Origin: Psychrobacter sp. WY6
GTDB lineage: Bacteria; Pseudomonadota; Gammaproteobacteria; Pseudomonadales; Moraxellaceae
Direction of reading: 5' to 3'
DNA length: 64,000 bases
NCBI RefSeq assembly: GCF_018448495.1
Contig: NZ_CP049902.1
Location: forward strand, 186,001-250,000
In this document: positions 10,271-19,303 of the stretch, one piece after another
Numbering within the stretch: position 1 is the stretch's first letter
Layout: every line of letters starts with the position of its first letter
The notes under the pieces: model-generated
Seen by the model: the letters and a program-made list of their open reading frames with translations, nothing else
The model's database searches: none
What the model was told of the DNA's origin: nothing
Translations under genes and position numbers: made by a program

Positions 10271-10318
10271 CAAGCTTTGAAACAATAGGCTTTGAAATAG
10301 CAAGCTTTGAAATAGCAA
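10271..10318. repeat. Imperfect 15-base tandem repeats
   Basis: Three to four imperfect copies of a unit close to CAAGCTTTGAAATAG lie directly after fadE. They do not continue a reading frame with fadE. The origin may be simple slippage. Confidence 0.6.
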
Positions 10319-10410
10319 GGCACAAAAGAATCAGGCTTAAAATATTTAAAAAACAATAGGTGTTAAGGCTGCTAGAAGCCTTGCACGATACATTCTGATC
10401 ATTCACTTAG

Positions 10411-10442
10411 AAAAGACTGCCCCATTTGAGCAGTCTTTTTTT
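10411..10442 (+). terminator. Rho-independent terminator downstream of fadE
   Basis: Stem AAAGACTGC (10412-10420) pairs with GCAGTCTTT (10430-10438) around a nine-base loop and is followed by a T tract. It lies 170 bases after the fadE stop. Confidence 0.85.
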
Positions 10443-11033
10443 AGTTATAAATCGCCATTTTTAACCATTAAGGCGTATTTGATGATTCAACCATGGCAAT
10501 GACAGAGACTGCTTTTTAGGCAGCTCAACATTAAAAATAGTCAGTTTAGTCATTCTAAGCGTCTACTGTTAACAATGAAATGGTAAAAAAAAGCCCTGTC
10601 TCCCTCTATTAATATTGGAAATAATACTAAATTCTCCCAGCTCCATATAAAAATATGTTATAAAACTAATTAAGGCATGAGCATTACCGTCATTTTATGC
10701 TTTGTCTGAAACAGTTTTGGCGATCAGCAGTATCTATTTTTGAATGTTCAACACGCGCTAATATTGGTCAATATGCCTTGTCATTTACCTACTTTACTCG
10801 CGAAAAATTCGGCGCAGACAACTTAACTATTGATTTATATTACCTTAGTCATAAAAAAACGTTGCAGTATCCTTAACAATTATTTTATATTGTGCCCCGA
10901 AAACGTGACACTAAGTGGAAGTTGAAAGAATTTAATAGACGTAGCAAGAGCGGTGATAATAATGGCAACAATCACATTGATGTGAGCAGCCTATCTATTC
11001 GCTCTGGGGCACGTACACAAGGTATAAGTTATG
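10443..11033. other. Gene-free AT-rich spacer before the symporter gene
   Basis: About 590 bases between the fadE terminator and the symporter. Short open frames here have no recognisable product. The symporter promoter should be inside; the only clear signal is AAGG about ten bases before ATG 11034. Confidence 0.5.
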
Positions 11034-12396
11034 TGGAAAAATATGGGATGACCGGCAAGATTATTGTCGCTTGGTACTCGGTATCATACTGGGATTGTTT
11101 ATAAACTATTCAGGACTGAACGCTGAAGGCGGTTTCATTCATACGTACATTACCAATGGCTTCCTCGCCATTGTCGGCAAGCTATTTGTCAACTCGTTAA
11201 AAATGCTAGTCGTGCCTTTGGTGTTGATCTCACTGATTTGCGGTGTTTGCGGTATTGGGGATATTCGTTTGCTTGGTCGCATCGGCACCAAGACATTTCT
11301 TATTTATATGATGACAACAGCTCTGGCTATCGCAACAGCGATTGGGCTTGGCGTGCTATTTGGTATCGGTAAAGGCATGAATATCGAAACCGAAGCGGCA
11401 TTTGAAGCAGCTTCAGCACCACCACTGCTAGATGTGTTCTCTAATATTATCCCATCAAACCCATCAGCGCGATGGCAAATGGTGATATGTTATCGATTAT
11501 TTTTGCTATTTTGATCGGTGTTAGTATCTTGATGGTGGGTAAACCTGCCAAAGGCTTAGTGCAGAGCTTAGAATTAATCAATGAAGTCATCTTAAAAATG
11601 GTGACCATCATTATGAATCTTGCACCTTATGGTGTATTTGCGCTATTGACCAAAGCAATGGCAGCTGGGTTTAGACTTGATTTGGTCACTGCTCGGTTAT
11701 GTGGCGGTATGGTCGGCTCATTGGCATTCCATTTCTTTGTCACTATGATGATTGTACTCAAAGTCTCTTCAGGCTTATCCAAAAACCTTTTTGGCAAAAA
11801 TGCGCGAAGTTCAGATTTTTGCTTTTAGTACGTCAAGCTCGAACGCGACGATTCCTATTACCTTGCGTACGGTAACCAAGCGCATGGGTGTCAATAACTC
11901 AGTTGCTTCATTTACTGTTCCATTTGGTGCGACCATCAACATGGATGGTACCGCCATCATGCAGGGCACGGCGACCATTTTCATTGCCAATATTTATGGT
12001 ATTGACTTGGGCGTGACTGAGTATCTAACTGTCATTCTAATGTCCGTTTTGGCTTCCGTCGGTACCGCTGGTGTACCGGGTGTTGGTCTGATTATGCTAT
12101 CAATGGTATTTGCCCAAGTCGGTCTACCTATCGAAGGCATCGGTCTTATCTTAGGTGTGGATCGTATCCTTGATATGTTACGTACCGCAGTGAACGTCGG
12201 TGGCGATGCTGCTGTGACGGCTATTGTGGCAAAATCAGAAGGCAAAATGGATTTGGCTATTTATAACGATCCTAACGCTGGCGCAAAAGACGTGTTTGAT
12301 GGTCACATTGATGAAGACAATGAGCGTGAATTCTCTGAAGTCTTTAGTGATGGGATCATGGGCAGTGAGTACGATGATATCGATCGTCGCCGCTAG
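11034..12396 (+). pseudogene. Dicarboxylate/amino acid:cation symporter (DAACS), broken in four places as sequenced
   Basis: The pieces together encode a sodium- or proton-coupled symporter of the glutamate/aspartate/C4-dicarboxylate type in the inner membrane. Family marks are FAFSTSSSNATIP (serine-rich loop), FGATINMDGTA, SVGTAGVPGVG and VDRILDMLRTAVNVGGD. Successive pieces switch frame near 11046, 11070, 11460 and 11775. Each switch is repaired by adding one base, usually to a short run (A5, TT, CCC). With these repairs the start becomes ATG 11034, MWKKYGMTGKIIVALVLG, preceded by AAGG. Total length then fits the family (about 450 residues). I think the living gene is intact. Substrate unknown. 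Confidence 0.85.
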
Positions 12397-12437
12397 GCAC
12401 TCGCATTGAATAGATTTTGATAATTTATTCACGATAC

Positions 12438-12471
12438 AAAAAACCTCAGTCATATTGGCTGAGGTTTTTTT
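12438..12471. terminator. Bidirectional terminator between convergent genes
   Basis: CCTCAG (12444-12449) pairs with CTGAGG (12459-12464), flanked by A6 on the left and T7 on the right. It can serve the symporter on the plus strand and the TSUP gene on the minus strand. Confidence 0.85.
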
Positions 12472-12504
12472 CTTTGCTAAATACATTTACTTGATGAACA
12501 ACAA

Positions 12505-13260
12505 TCAACCAAAAACGTATTTGGTTACCATCGCCAAGCATACCACTACAATCATCGGACGAATCAGCTTACTACCGCCCTTGACCACCATATGAGAGCC
12601 AAAATACGCGCCTATCGTTTGTCCCACCATCATGGCAAGCCCTACTTTCCACAAGACATTACCGCCCAAAATAAAGAATATTAACGAGCCAATATTGGTC
12701 GATAGATTCAATACCTTTGCTGCACCTGTTGCTTCGATAATTTGCCGACCGCGCAACGCCACGTTGCCGAGCGCAAAAAACATCCCTGTGCCTGGTCCAA
12801 TATAACCATCATAAAAACCAATTAATGGTGCAACCACTTTTTGCCATTTGCCTTCTGAGATACGCGGCGCAGCTTCTACTTCGCCAAGTCGAGGCGCAAA
12901 CAAGGTATAAATCCCGATAGCCGCAATCAAAAACGGAATCAGTGTCTCAAGCAGATCTGGCGGCGACATCTGTACAGCGATAGTGCCAAGAACAGAACCG
13001 ATAAAAGCGCCAACAATAGCTACTTTGATACGTTGCGGTTTGACCACCCCTTTTCTAATCATCGTAATAGAGGCTGCTAGCGCACCTGAAGCGGCTTGTA
13101 GCTTATTGGTACCGAGCGTTAGCACTGGTGGGATATTGGCGAGTAACATGGCGGGGATGGTCAATAAACCGCCACCACCAGCGATAGCATCAATAAAGCC
13201 TGCCAACGCTGCCACAGCGGTAAGCATTAATATAACCTCTAACGAAAGCGATAAGTCCAT
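12505..13260 (-). CDS. TSUP (TauE/SafE, YfcA-like) family permease
   Basis: 251 residues with about eight membrane segments. The N-terminal repeat has the YfcA-type signature AGFIDAIAGGGGLLTIP followed by GTNKLQAASG. The second repeat has GFYDGYIGPGTGMFFA. Such proteins are putative sulfite or organosulfonate/anion exporters; the substrate is not defined. It differs in subtype from the TSUP gene at 3895. It is convergent with the symporter and divergent from nhaA across about 500 bases, so it is probably monocistronic. Confidence 0.88.
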   Translation of the reverse strand: MDLSLSLEVILMLTAVAALAGFIDAIAGGGGLLTIPAMLLANIPPVLTLGTNKLQAASGALAASITMIRKGVVKPQRIKVAIVGAFIGSVLGTIAVQMSPPDLLETLIPFLIAAIGIYTLFAPRLGEVEAAPRISEGKWQKVVAPLIGFYDGYIGPGTGMFFALGNVALRGRQIIEATGAAKVLNLSTNIGSLIFFILGGNVLWKVGLAMMVGQTIGAYFGSHMVVKGGSKLIRPMIVVVCLAMVTKYVFG

Positions 13261-13757
13261 GACGCTGACCTGTAAATTTTATGATGGAAAATGAGGAAGT
13301 CCTAAAAACTGGCTTTAAGAACAGGAAATAAAATATTAGTAGCAATGTTGCTATCAACTTTGCTATTCATTAGCTGATAGTACTGCTGATATGTATTAAA
13401 GCTGTGACAGAACATCACAAAATGCCAATCATTATAAAGATAAAACGCTAAAAAAAGCCAAAAACGTAAAAAAGTCTGCTAGATTTGTCTAACGGCTTAA
13501 TAAGTATCTAAAATAAGCAGCGATTGATTAAAAGTATGTAACGACTTATAAGGCTTTTGTCTGCTCTATCGACTTTATAATATCGCTATTATTAATGTGA
13601 CAGGCGGCACTTATAACTTTTGGTTGACGTATTTTGTTGTCTATATCAATAAGAGTATGAGAAACTGTTGCTGTCTATCATGTCTTTATGAGTCGTGTCA
13701 TAGATATTTGAGGTTATTGGATTAATTTGTAATTCGTGTTTAGCAAATGAGGATGAT
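13261..13757. other. Divergent intergenic region, TSUP gene / nhaA
   Basis: About 500 AT-rich bases between two divergent genes, so it should hold both promoters. A ribosome-binding site (GAGGA) precedes the nhaA ATG. I could not recognise a sodium/lithium riboswitch or another structured leader by eye. Confidence 0.5.
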
Positions 13758-14959
13758 ATGGCAATACGCAGGATTAAAGCATTTTTTGAATTTGAGGCAG
13801 CGGGCGGTATCGTCCTAGCATTGGCTGCCATTGCTGCAATGATTATTGCCAACTCCCCTCTTAATGTGTGGTATGAGGGCTTTATTCACGCACCCGTTGC
13901 CATTCAAATCGGTGAGTTCGCTATCGCTAAAGACGCTCATCACTGGATCAATGACGGTTTAATGGCGATTTCTTTTTTTTAGTGGGACTTGAGCTAAAGC
14001 GTGAAGTGTTGATCGGTGAGCTGTCTAATGTTAAGCAAATCATCTTGCCAGCTGGTGCGGCGCTCGGTGGCATGATTATGCCAGCGATTGTCTATCTACT
14101 TTTTAACTATAACGAGCCTGAGTTTTGGAAAGGATGGGCGATTCCAGCCGCGACTGATATTGCTTTTGCCCTAGGTATTTTGAGCTTATTAGGCAACCGC
14201 GTCCCCAACTCTTTAAAAGTATTTTTAGTATCAATTGCTATTTTTGATGATATTGGCGCCATTTTAATCATCGCTTTATTTTATACCAGTGATTTGTCAT
14301 TAGAGTCATTGGCAGTGGCAGGTCTATGTCTACCTTTCTTATACCTTCTTAATCGTCGCAACGTCACCAGCATCACGCCTTATCTGCTGATCGGTGTGAT
14401 CATGTGGATTGCGGTACTCAAGTCCGGCATCCATGCCACCTTGGCTGGCGTGGTCTTAGCACTATTTATTCCTATGTTTGACCGTACTGATCCTGAGCAC
14501 TCACCACTAGAAGAGCTAGAGCACGATTTACATAACACCGTTGCCTTCGGTATCTTGCCATTATTCGCATTTGCTAACTCAGGCATATCTCTCAAAGGTG
14601 CAGGCTTCGCTGAGCTGTTCCATTCAGTACCGCTTGGTATTGCGGCCGGTCTATTCATCGGTAAGCAACTGGGTGTGATGATCATGTGCTGGTTAATCTT
14701 TAAGCTTGGTATCTCAACCATGCCAAGAGGCATGAACTATAAGCAGATTTACGGTGCAGCCTTACTCTGTGGTGTTGGTTTTACCATGAGTCTGTTCATT
14801 GGCGGTCTGGCATTTGCTGGTGAAACAGCCTTATTTGATGAGCGCTTAGGTATTATTATGGGCTCAATCGTCTCTGGTATCGCAGGTTACCTCATGCTCA
14901 AAGTCAGCTTGAAAGACAATGTAAGCGGCACCTCAGTCGATCTGACTCGCCCTCATTAA
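13758..14959 (+). CDS. nhaA: Na+/H+ antiporter NhaA, frameshifted in a T run as sequenced
   Basis: Exchanges cytoplasmic sodium for external protons in the inner membrane, giving pH and salt tolerance. The start ([17 protein letters not shown]) and the later [17 protein letters not shown] (paired ion-binding aspartates) and [15 protein letters not shown] segments are classic NhaA. The frame breaks at a run of eight T at 13973-13980. With nine T the frame continues as [18 protein letters not shown], the conserved NhaA sequence, and the whole is about 400 residues, the normal length. It is therefore probably a homopolymer under-call. Divergent from a TSUP permease; a strong hairpin follows. Confidence 0.93.
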
Positions 14960-14966
14960 TAAGAAG

Positions 14967-15012
14967 ATAAGCCACCTAAAGGCGATTTAGCTTATCGGTG
15001 GCTTATGATTTT
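14967..15012 (+). terminator. Hairpin after nhaA, possible terminator
   Basis: ATAAGCCACC (14967-14976) pairs perfectly with GGTGGCTTAT (14997-15006), ten base pairs, followed by a short T-rich stretch (GATTTTATAG). The T tract is weak. Confidence 0.55.
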
Positions 15013-15108
15013 ATAGTTCACGTACTTTGGCAGCCGAGCATGGTTCATTAAAAGTATTTTTCATTAGCCATATCAGCACTTGCATCAATAGCCATAGAAG
15101 AGAGAATC

Positions 15109-15693
15109 ATGCGACAGTTTGTACTGCGGCCTTCGTTAAGCTTGGCGCTCCTTGGTAGCATTGTTTTACTATCAAGCTGTGCCACGCTCTCTAAGCAGGA
15201 GTGCCTCGTTGGTGACTGGCAGGCTATTGGCTACAATGATGGCGTGGCAGGTTACCCATCAGACCGCCTTGCATCACATGCCAAAGCCTGTGCCAAGGCC
15301 AGTGTTGCCCCCAACTATCTGGCATGGGAGCGCGGTCGCCAGCTGGGTCTTAAGCAATACTGCACGACCAGTAATGCTTACAATGTCGGTCGGCGCGGAC
15401 GTCAGCTCAATAATGTTTGCCCCTTAACCTTGGCGAACACACTGCAAACTGCTAATCAAAAAGGCTTAGACTATTATGCATTAGACAGTCAGTTAGACAA
15501 AGACAAGCGCCTCATAGAAACCTACCAAGAAGAGTTTGATAAGCTAGAAAGTGGGGCGATGTTAAACTTTGCTAATGAAAAAGAAGCACGCGCGCGTCTA
15601 CTATCATTAGCCGACGAGCTGCGTAAAGCCAAGCACCGTATGAACACCACGCAAAGACAATTAGAAGCTCTAAACCAGTCAAATAGCTATTAA
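15109..15693 (+). CDS. DUF2799-domain lipoprotein
   Basis: 194 residues with a lipoprotein signal peptide: positive start, hydrophobic core and lipobox LSSC with the cysteine at about residue 24. The mature part matches the DUF2799 pattern: W-x-x-I-GYNDG-x-AG near the start, then RGRQLGLKQYC, and a C-terminal half rich in Lys, Glu and Gln that looks coiled-coil. Probably anchored in the outer membrane facing the periplasm. No function is established for the family as far as I know. It stands alone after nhaA and just before an MpaB-family gene on the same strand. Confidence 0.85.
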   Translation: MRQFVLRPSLSLALLGSIVLLSSCATLSKQECLVGDWQAIGYNDGVAGYPSDRLASHAKACAKASVAPNYLAWERGRQLGLKQYCTTSNAYNVGRRGRQLNNVCPLTLANTLQTANQKGLDYYALDSQLDKDKRLIETYQEEFDKLESGAMLNFANEKEARARLLSLADELRKAKHRMNTTQRQLEALNQSNSY

Positions 15694-15729
15694 TACTATT
15701 GGCCTTGTGAAATAATCTAATAGGAAAAT

Positions 15730-15759
15730 ATTTGGTAAGAAGGCATTTGGTAAGAAGGC
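15730..15759. repeat. Two exact 15-base tandem copies before the MpaB-family gene
   Basis: The unit ATTTGGTAAGAAGGC occurs at 15730-15744 and 15745-15759, followed by a third partial copy (ATTTGATAA). The last copies sit over the ribosome-binding region of the gene starting at 15771, where AAGAAGG provides a plausible site. A copy-number change would move spacing upstream of translation initiation. Confidence 0.75.
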
Positions 15760-15770
15760 ATTTGATAAAT

Positions 15771-17141
15771 ATGGATTCAATCAACATAACTGATAAACAG
15801 ACGGCTGCTACTTTGAATCACCAACAACCCTTAATAAAACCTTATCAGCGTCACGGACGGACGACCGCGATTGATGACCATAGCGACTTGCAAGTATTAA
15901 AGCGCATCAAGCGTTATTTATTGCCAAAAGACTTCGTTATCTCGCAAGATTTATTAAATGAAATAGTCGCGGGCTACGATATTGGCGATTCACTGGCAGA
16001 TACGTTGGCCGCTGACGGCATTCGTTTTGCAAAGCCCCTACAGCAATTTATTATCAGCGACAGCAGCAATAGCAATAAATTCGATGCTAATCTCACAAAC
16101 AACTCTGCATTTAACGCCTTGGCTGAACAATTTAGCCACCATCCCGATTGGTTCGATCCCAAGCTTGCCCAAATCGGTGCGGTTGCCTATCGACGCTATC
16201 CGCTGATGCTGATTTGGCTACTACGTAATGTCGCCCTGATGGCAGGCTACAGCATTCCCGCCCTCTCCCTGCCGCTCATTCAGACAGGCGCATTGATGCA
16301 CGATGCCCTGCCGCGCCTGATGCGTACGTATGCCTATATCCTAGCCGTCTCTGAACATCCCCCATTACATAAGTCGAATACAAACGCCCATAATCAACGT
16401 CAGTCTATCGAGCAAGTATTGGCGATTGGCTCAGAAGGTTGGCGGCAATCAATCAAGGTGCGGCAAATTCATACCCTAGTACGGCAAAACTTGCTCAAAG
16501 GTAAAGGCAATGCTGCTAAAGGCGTCATACCAAATGCCGACCAACATCACAAGCCAGATGGCAGCTGGAATACTGATTATTGGGGTCTTCCTATCAATCA
16601 AACCGATATGATTGCTACTCATTTGCAGTTTTCATTGTTGATTATGCGCGGGTTACGGCTACTTGGCGCACGCATCAGCACTGAAGAAGCGGCAGGTATT
16701 CTGCATCTATGGAATCTTGCCAGTTATTGGATGGGGGTTGACTTAGAGCGCCTGCCAAAAGATGAAACCGCCTGTTGGGAATGGCTTTATACCTATTTAT
16801 CAATTCAGCAACTTGATTTTAAAATGGGGCAACCATTAGCCAAAGCCTTGCATGATTTGCCGCGTCAGCTGATGGGCGAAGACAATCGACGGGGGCGTTT
16901 CGTTGAGATGGTCAATGCTAGCGTGACTCGTACTTTGGTCGGCGATGATATCGGCGATGGGCTGGATTTGCCAAAATCAAAAATCCGCTTTGGTGTCTTA
17001 TCATCGGTGCCGATTCTCTTTGCGCTCGATACGGCACGCCAACACAATCAAAGTGTGGCTGAAAAATTAGAAGCCTTCCGCGCCAAACGCCAAGATAATA
17101 TGAACTGGTGGCTTAAAAAAAACGACGATTATTATAAGTAA
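15771..17141 (+). CDS. Oxygenase MpaB family (DUF2236, latex-clearing-protein-like) protein
   Basis: About 456 residues from ATG 15771; a TTG 13 codons earlier is in frame but lies inside the tandem repeat. The DUF2236/Lcp layout is recognisable: an N-terminal helical region with DWFDPKL, then YRRYPLMLIWLLRNVALMAG, a membrane-like or buried helix, LMHDALPRLMRT, the W-x-x-SIKVRQIHTLVR helix typical of heme-binding members, and WGLPINQTDMIATHLQFSL. Some relatives are heme b oxygenases (rubber oxygenase Lcp); others have other substrates. The substrate here is unknown. No signal peptide is evident. Confidence 0.72.
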   Translation: MDSINITDKQTAATLNHQQPLIKPYQRHGRTTAIDDHSDLQVLKRIKRYLLPKDFVISQDLLNEIVAGYDIGDSLADTLAADGIRFAKPLQQFIISDSSNSNKFDANLTNNSAFNALAEQFSHHPDWFDPKLAQIGAVAYRRYPLMLIWLLRNVALMAGYSIPALSLPLIQTGALMHDALPRLMRTYAYILAVSEHPPLHKSNTNAHNQRQSIEQVLAIGSEGWRQSIKVRQIHTLVRQNLLKGKGNAAKGVIPNADQHHKPDGSWNTDYWGLPINQTDMIATHLQFSLLIMRGLRLLGARISTEEAAGILHLWNLASYWMGVDLERLPKDETACWEWLYTYLSIQQLDFKMGQPLAKALHDLPRQLMGEDNRRGRFVEMVNASVTRTLVGDDIGDGLDLPKSKIRFGVLSSVPILFALDTARQHNQSVAEKLEAFRAKRQDNMNWWLKKNDDYYK

Positions 17142-17223
17142 GCAATTATAAATAAAGCATAGTAGCTAAAATAAAACGAATAACGTTTAGACGTCAGCCG
17201 TTAGCCGTTAGCCGCCTTACGGA

Positions 17224-17958
17224 TTAATTACGCGTATTTTGGATACGATAATACCACTCAAGCTGCCGATCAAAGCCTGTTTCTAGCAGACTGGCAATGA
17301 CTCGTCCTGTCAGACCCCAAACCGTTTCACCATCCACTTGCCAGCTAGGCGTGAGAATAGTCGCGATCTTATCTTGCATTGCATATTCTACCGCATACTC
17401 GACAGTAGGCTGAGTCAGCAAGGTTTCAAAATCTGCCCAAAAAATGCGCGAGATTTCGCCAAGCTCAGGTACCAATAGTAAATCTGGCGCAATCAGCGCC
17501 ACAATAGGACGCACACTCATACCACTTTTAGAGGTTTGAATGGGCAATTGACCAATTAGCTGGACTTTATTAGGTGGTAGTGCCGTCTCTTCACAGGCTT
17601 CACGCAAAGCGGTGACGACATTATTACCGTCGCCTGCGTCATGTTTACCACCAACGCAAGAGACCTCGCCAGCATGGCTGTTCATGTGCGCAGCGCGGCG
17701 TGTCAGTAGCAGCTTTGGATGGCGTTCATGGGTAATGGCAACCAATACCGAGGCATCGGCAATGGGTGTTTGATACAAGCTATCTAGAATGCGAGTGCTA
17801 CGAGAAGTGCTAGCATCATACAGCGCAGGACTGGTAACGGCATTTAAGGTCTCATGCTGCACCCGTTCCGCCAGCGTTCTAATAGTGGGATAACGAATAA
17901 AGTCCGGCACAGCGACTGAAAACTCATCAAAACGTAGCGACTGCGGGGGAAGTAACAT
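17224..17958 (-). CDS. NudL-type Nudix hydrolase (coenzyme A pyrophosphatase family)
   Basis: 244 residues. The region LLTRRAAHMNSHAGEVS followed by GGKHDAGD is the mark of the UPF0035/CoA pyrophosphatase subgroup, and the Nudix box continues as REACEETAL. The usual first Glu of the Nudix box is Asp here. The family hydrolyses coenzyme A or its derivatives to 3',5'-ADP and phosphopantetheine; that activity is inferred. Cytoplasmic. It converges with the MpaB-family gene, and a start of GTG or ATG at 17958 follows no strong ribosome-binding site. Confidence 0.87.
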   Translation of the reverse strand: MLLPPQSLRFDEFSVAVPDFIRYPTIRTLAERVQHETLNAVTSPALYDASTSRSTRILDSLYQTPIADASVLVAITHERHPKLLLTRRAAHMNSHAGEVSCVGGKHDAGDGNNVVTALREACEETALPPNKVQLIGQLPIQTSKSGMSVRPIVALIAPDLLLVPELGEISRIFWADFETLLTQPTVEYAVEYAMQDKIATILTPSWQVDGETVWGLTGRVIASLLETGFDRQLEWYYRIQNTRN

Positions 17959-18550
17959 GATTATTGCCCTATATTTTTATTAGAATTAAGCATCGGATGG
18001 TGGAGCTTATCTCTCGCAATGTGTACAACGCTTGCGCCAGAGTTATTGCTACGCGTATCGCATCTACTACATGTTGGTTTCCATTCATTCATCGTTATGC
18101 TTGGCGACGTAAAGTGGCATTTTTTAATATCCCCTACTCTGATAGATGCGCGCGCTTTGCTGGTTACCCTTACTTAGAGCAACACCAGTCGCGGAAGCCA
18201 TTACTCTTGTTGTTGGTAAAGCTATCATTCAATAGTTAGCGTGAGTCTAGCCTAGCGCAATCTTATCGTGACTGCATATACTTTATGTGACTGTCCTGCT
18301 TTGCCTGCTGATGCATTCATTAATAGCAACCGTAGCCGTAAGCAGTTGCGCAAACCTGTGTGCTTGTTATTATCACTGCCAGTGTGATGAGAATTTGTGT
18401 TATCTTAGGATTAACAGCTATGATCACATAACATCTGATAAGCTAAAGTCATACTATTTTAAAATAAGAATCATAATTTTTCAAAGAACGACAATCCTTT
18501 TTCTCATTTCTATTTATCATGTAGATTTATCATTAAATAAGGCAGTTGAT
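17959..18550. other. Gene-free region between two Nudix genes
   Basis: About 590 bases. It contains open frames of up to 91 codons (17964-18239), and the downstream Nudix frame is open 88 codons upstream. The encoded sequences are cysteine- or arginine-rich with no recognisable domain or ribosome-binding site, and I do not think they are genes. It should hold promoters for both flanking genes. Confidence 0.5.
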
Positions 18551-19114
18551 ATGCGCTATTGTTTACAATGCGGTCATGAAGCGGAACGCAAAATACCAGC
18601 CACGGATAATATCCCACGCTTGGTATGCCCCAATTGCCACTATATTCACTATGAAAATCCAAAAGTGATTTGTGGCTCACTCGTTGTGCATAAGCATCGG
18701 GTACTGCTATGTCGCCGCGCGATCGAGCCACAGTATGGCTTATGGACACTGCCAGCTGGCTTTATGGAAAATGGCGAAACCATGGCAGAAGGGGCCGCTC
18801 GTGAAAGTTTTGAAGAAGCAGAAGCGGTCGTCATCAATCCGCATTTATATTGCTTATATGATATTCCTGATATCGGGCAAATCTATAGCATCTATATCAC
18901 TGAGCTAAAAGACGGTGCTTATGGCATCGGCTCTGAAAGTCTTGATTGTGCGTTATTTACTGAAGAAGATATTCCATGGGACAAACTTGCCTTTGAAGCG
19001 GTACGTCGTACCCTAAAAAGTTACTTTGCTGACCGCAAGCAATACGATAACCATGAAAATTTCCCTATTCATCAGGATATCATCGGTAAAGACCAAGCGA
19101 TCAAGCGCTACTAA
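18551..19114 (+). CDS. Nudix hydrolase with N-terminal zinc ribbon
   Basis: 187 residues from ATG 18551 (MRYCLQCGHEAE), preceded by AAGG. Two CxxC pairs (CLQC and CPNC) form a zinc ribbon in the first 30 residues, followed by the Nudix fold. The Nudix box is GFMENGETMAEGAARESFEE (the terminal GU position is Ala). This architecture occurs in NADH pyrophosphatase-like and related Nudix proteins, but the short length suggests a separate hydrolase of unknown nucleotide substrate. The frame is open further upstream to 18287; that part is not convincing. A long hairpin terminator follows. Confidence 0.85.
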   Translation: MRYCLQCGHEAERKIPATDNIPRLVCPNCHYIHYENPKVICGSLVVHKHRVLLCRRAIEPQYGLWTLPAGFMENGETMAEGAARESFEEAEAVVINPHLYCLYDIPDIGQIYSIYITELKDGAYGIGSESLDCALFTEEDIPWDKLAFEAVRRTLKSYFADRKQYDNHENFPIHQDIIGKDQAIKRY

Positions 19115-19201
19115 CCCTAAGCATATAAAGAATAGAGTTATAAACATAACGTTAAAAAATAACCTTATAAAAAAATCAATTGCTTTACAAAAGTGGTTGG
19201 T

Positions 19202-19262
19202 AAAAACCATTGATAAGTCTTATGCTAAGTTTTGAATATAGCCACTTATCAATGGTTTTTTA
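19202..19262 (+). terminator. Long-stem terminator after the Nudix gene
   Basis: AAAAACCATTGATAAGT (19202-19218) pairs perfectly with ACTTATCAATGGTTTTT (19244-19260), a 17-base-pair stem with a 25-base loop ending in a T run. The stem is unusually long for a plain terminator. Confidence 0.75.
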
Positions 19263-19303
19263 TTGTCTGAAGTTAATCGTTTAAGCCGACTTGCGAGAAT
19301 ATT

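Noticed and set aside
10262..10330. Tandem repeats after fadE as a possible CRISPR array
   Set aside because: Units are 15 bases, adjacent and imperfect, with no spacers and no cas genes.
10892..11104. 70-codon open frame as a separate gene before the symporter
   Set aside because: Only its last dozen codons match the symporter family; the rest is upstream noise, and ATG 11034 with a one-base repair explains the N-terminus better.
13261..13757. Sodium or lithium riboswitch ahead of nhaA
   Set aside because: No consensus motif could be matched by eye; a covariance-model search would be needed.
17964..18239. 91-codon open frame between the Nudix genes
   Set aside because: No ribosome-binding site, odd composition, no recognisable domain, and no extension into a neighbour.
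18287..18550. 88-codon in-frame extension upstream of the zinc-ribbon Nudix gene
   Set aside because: Cysteine-rich, unlike the family; the MRYCLQCG start with AAGG upstream is a normal family start.
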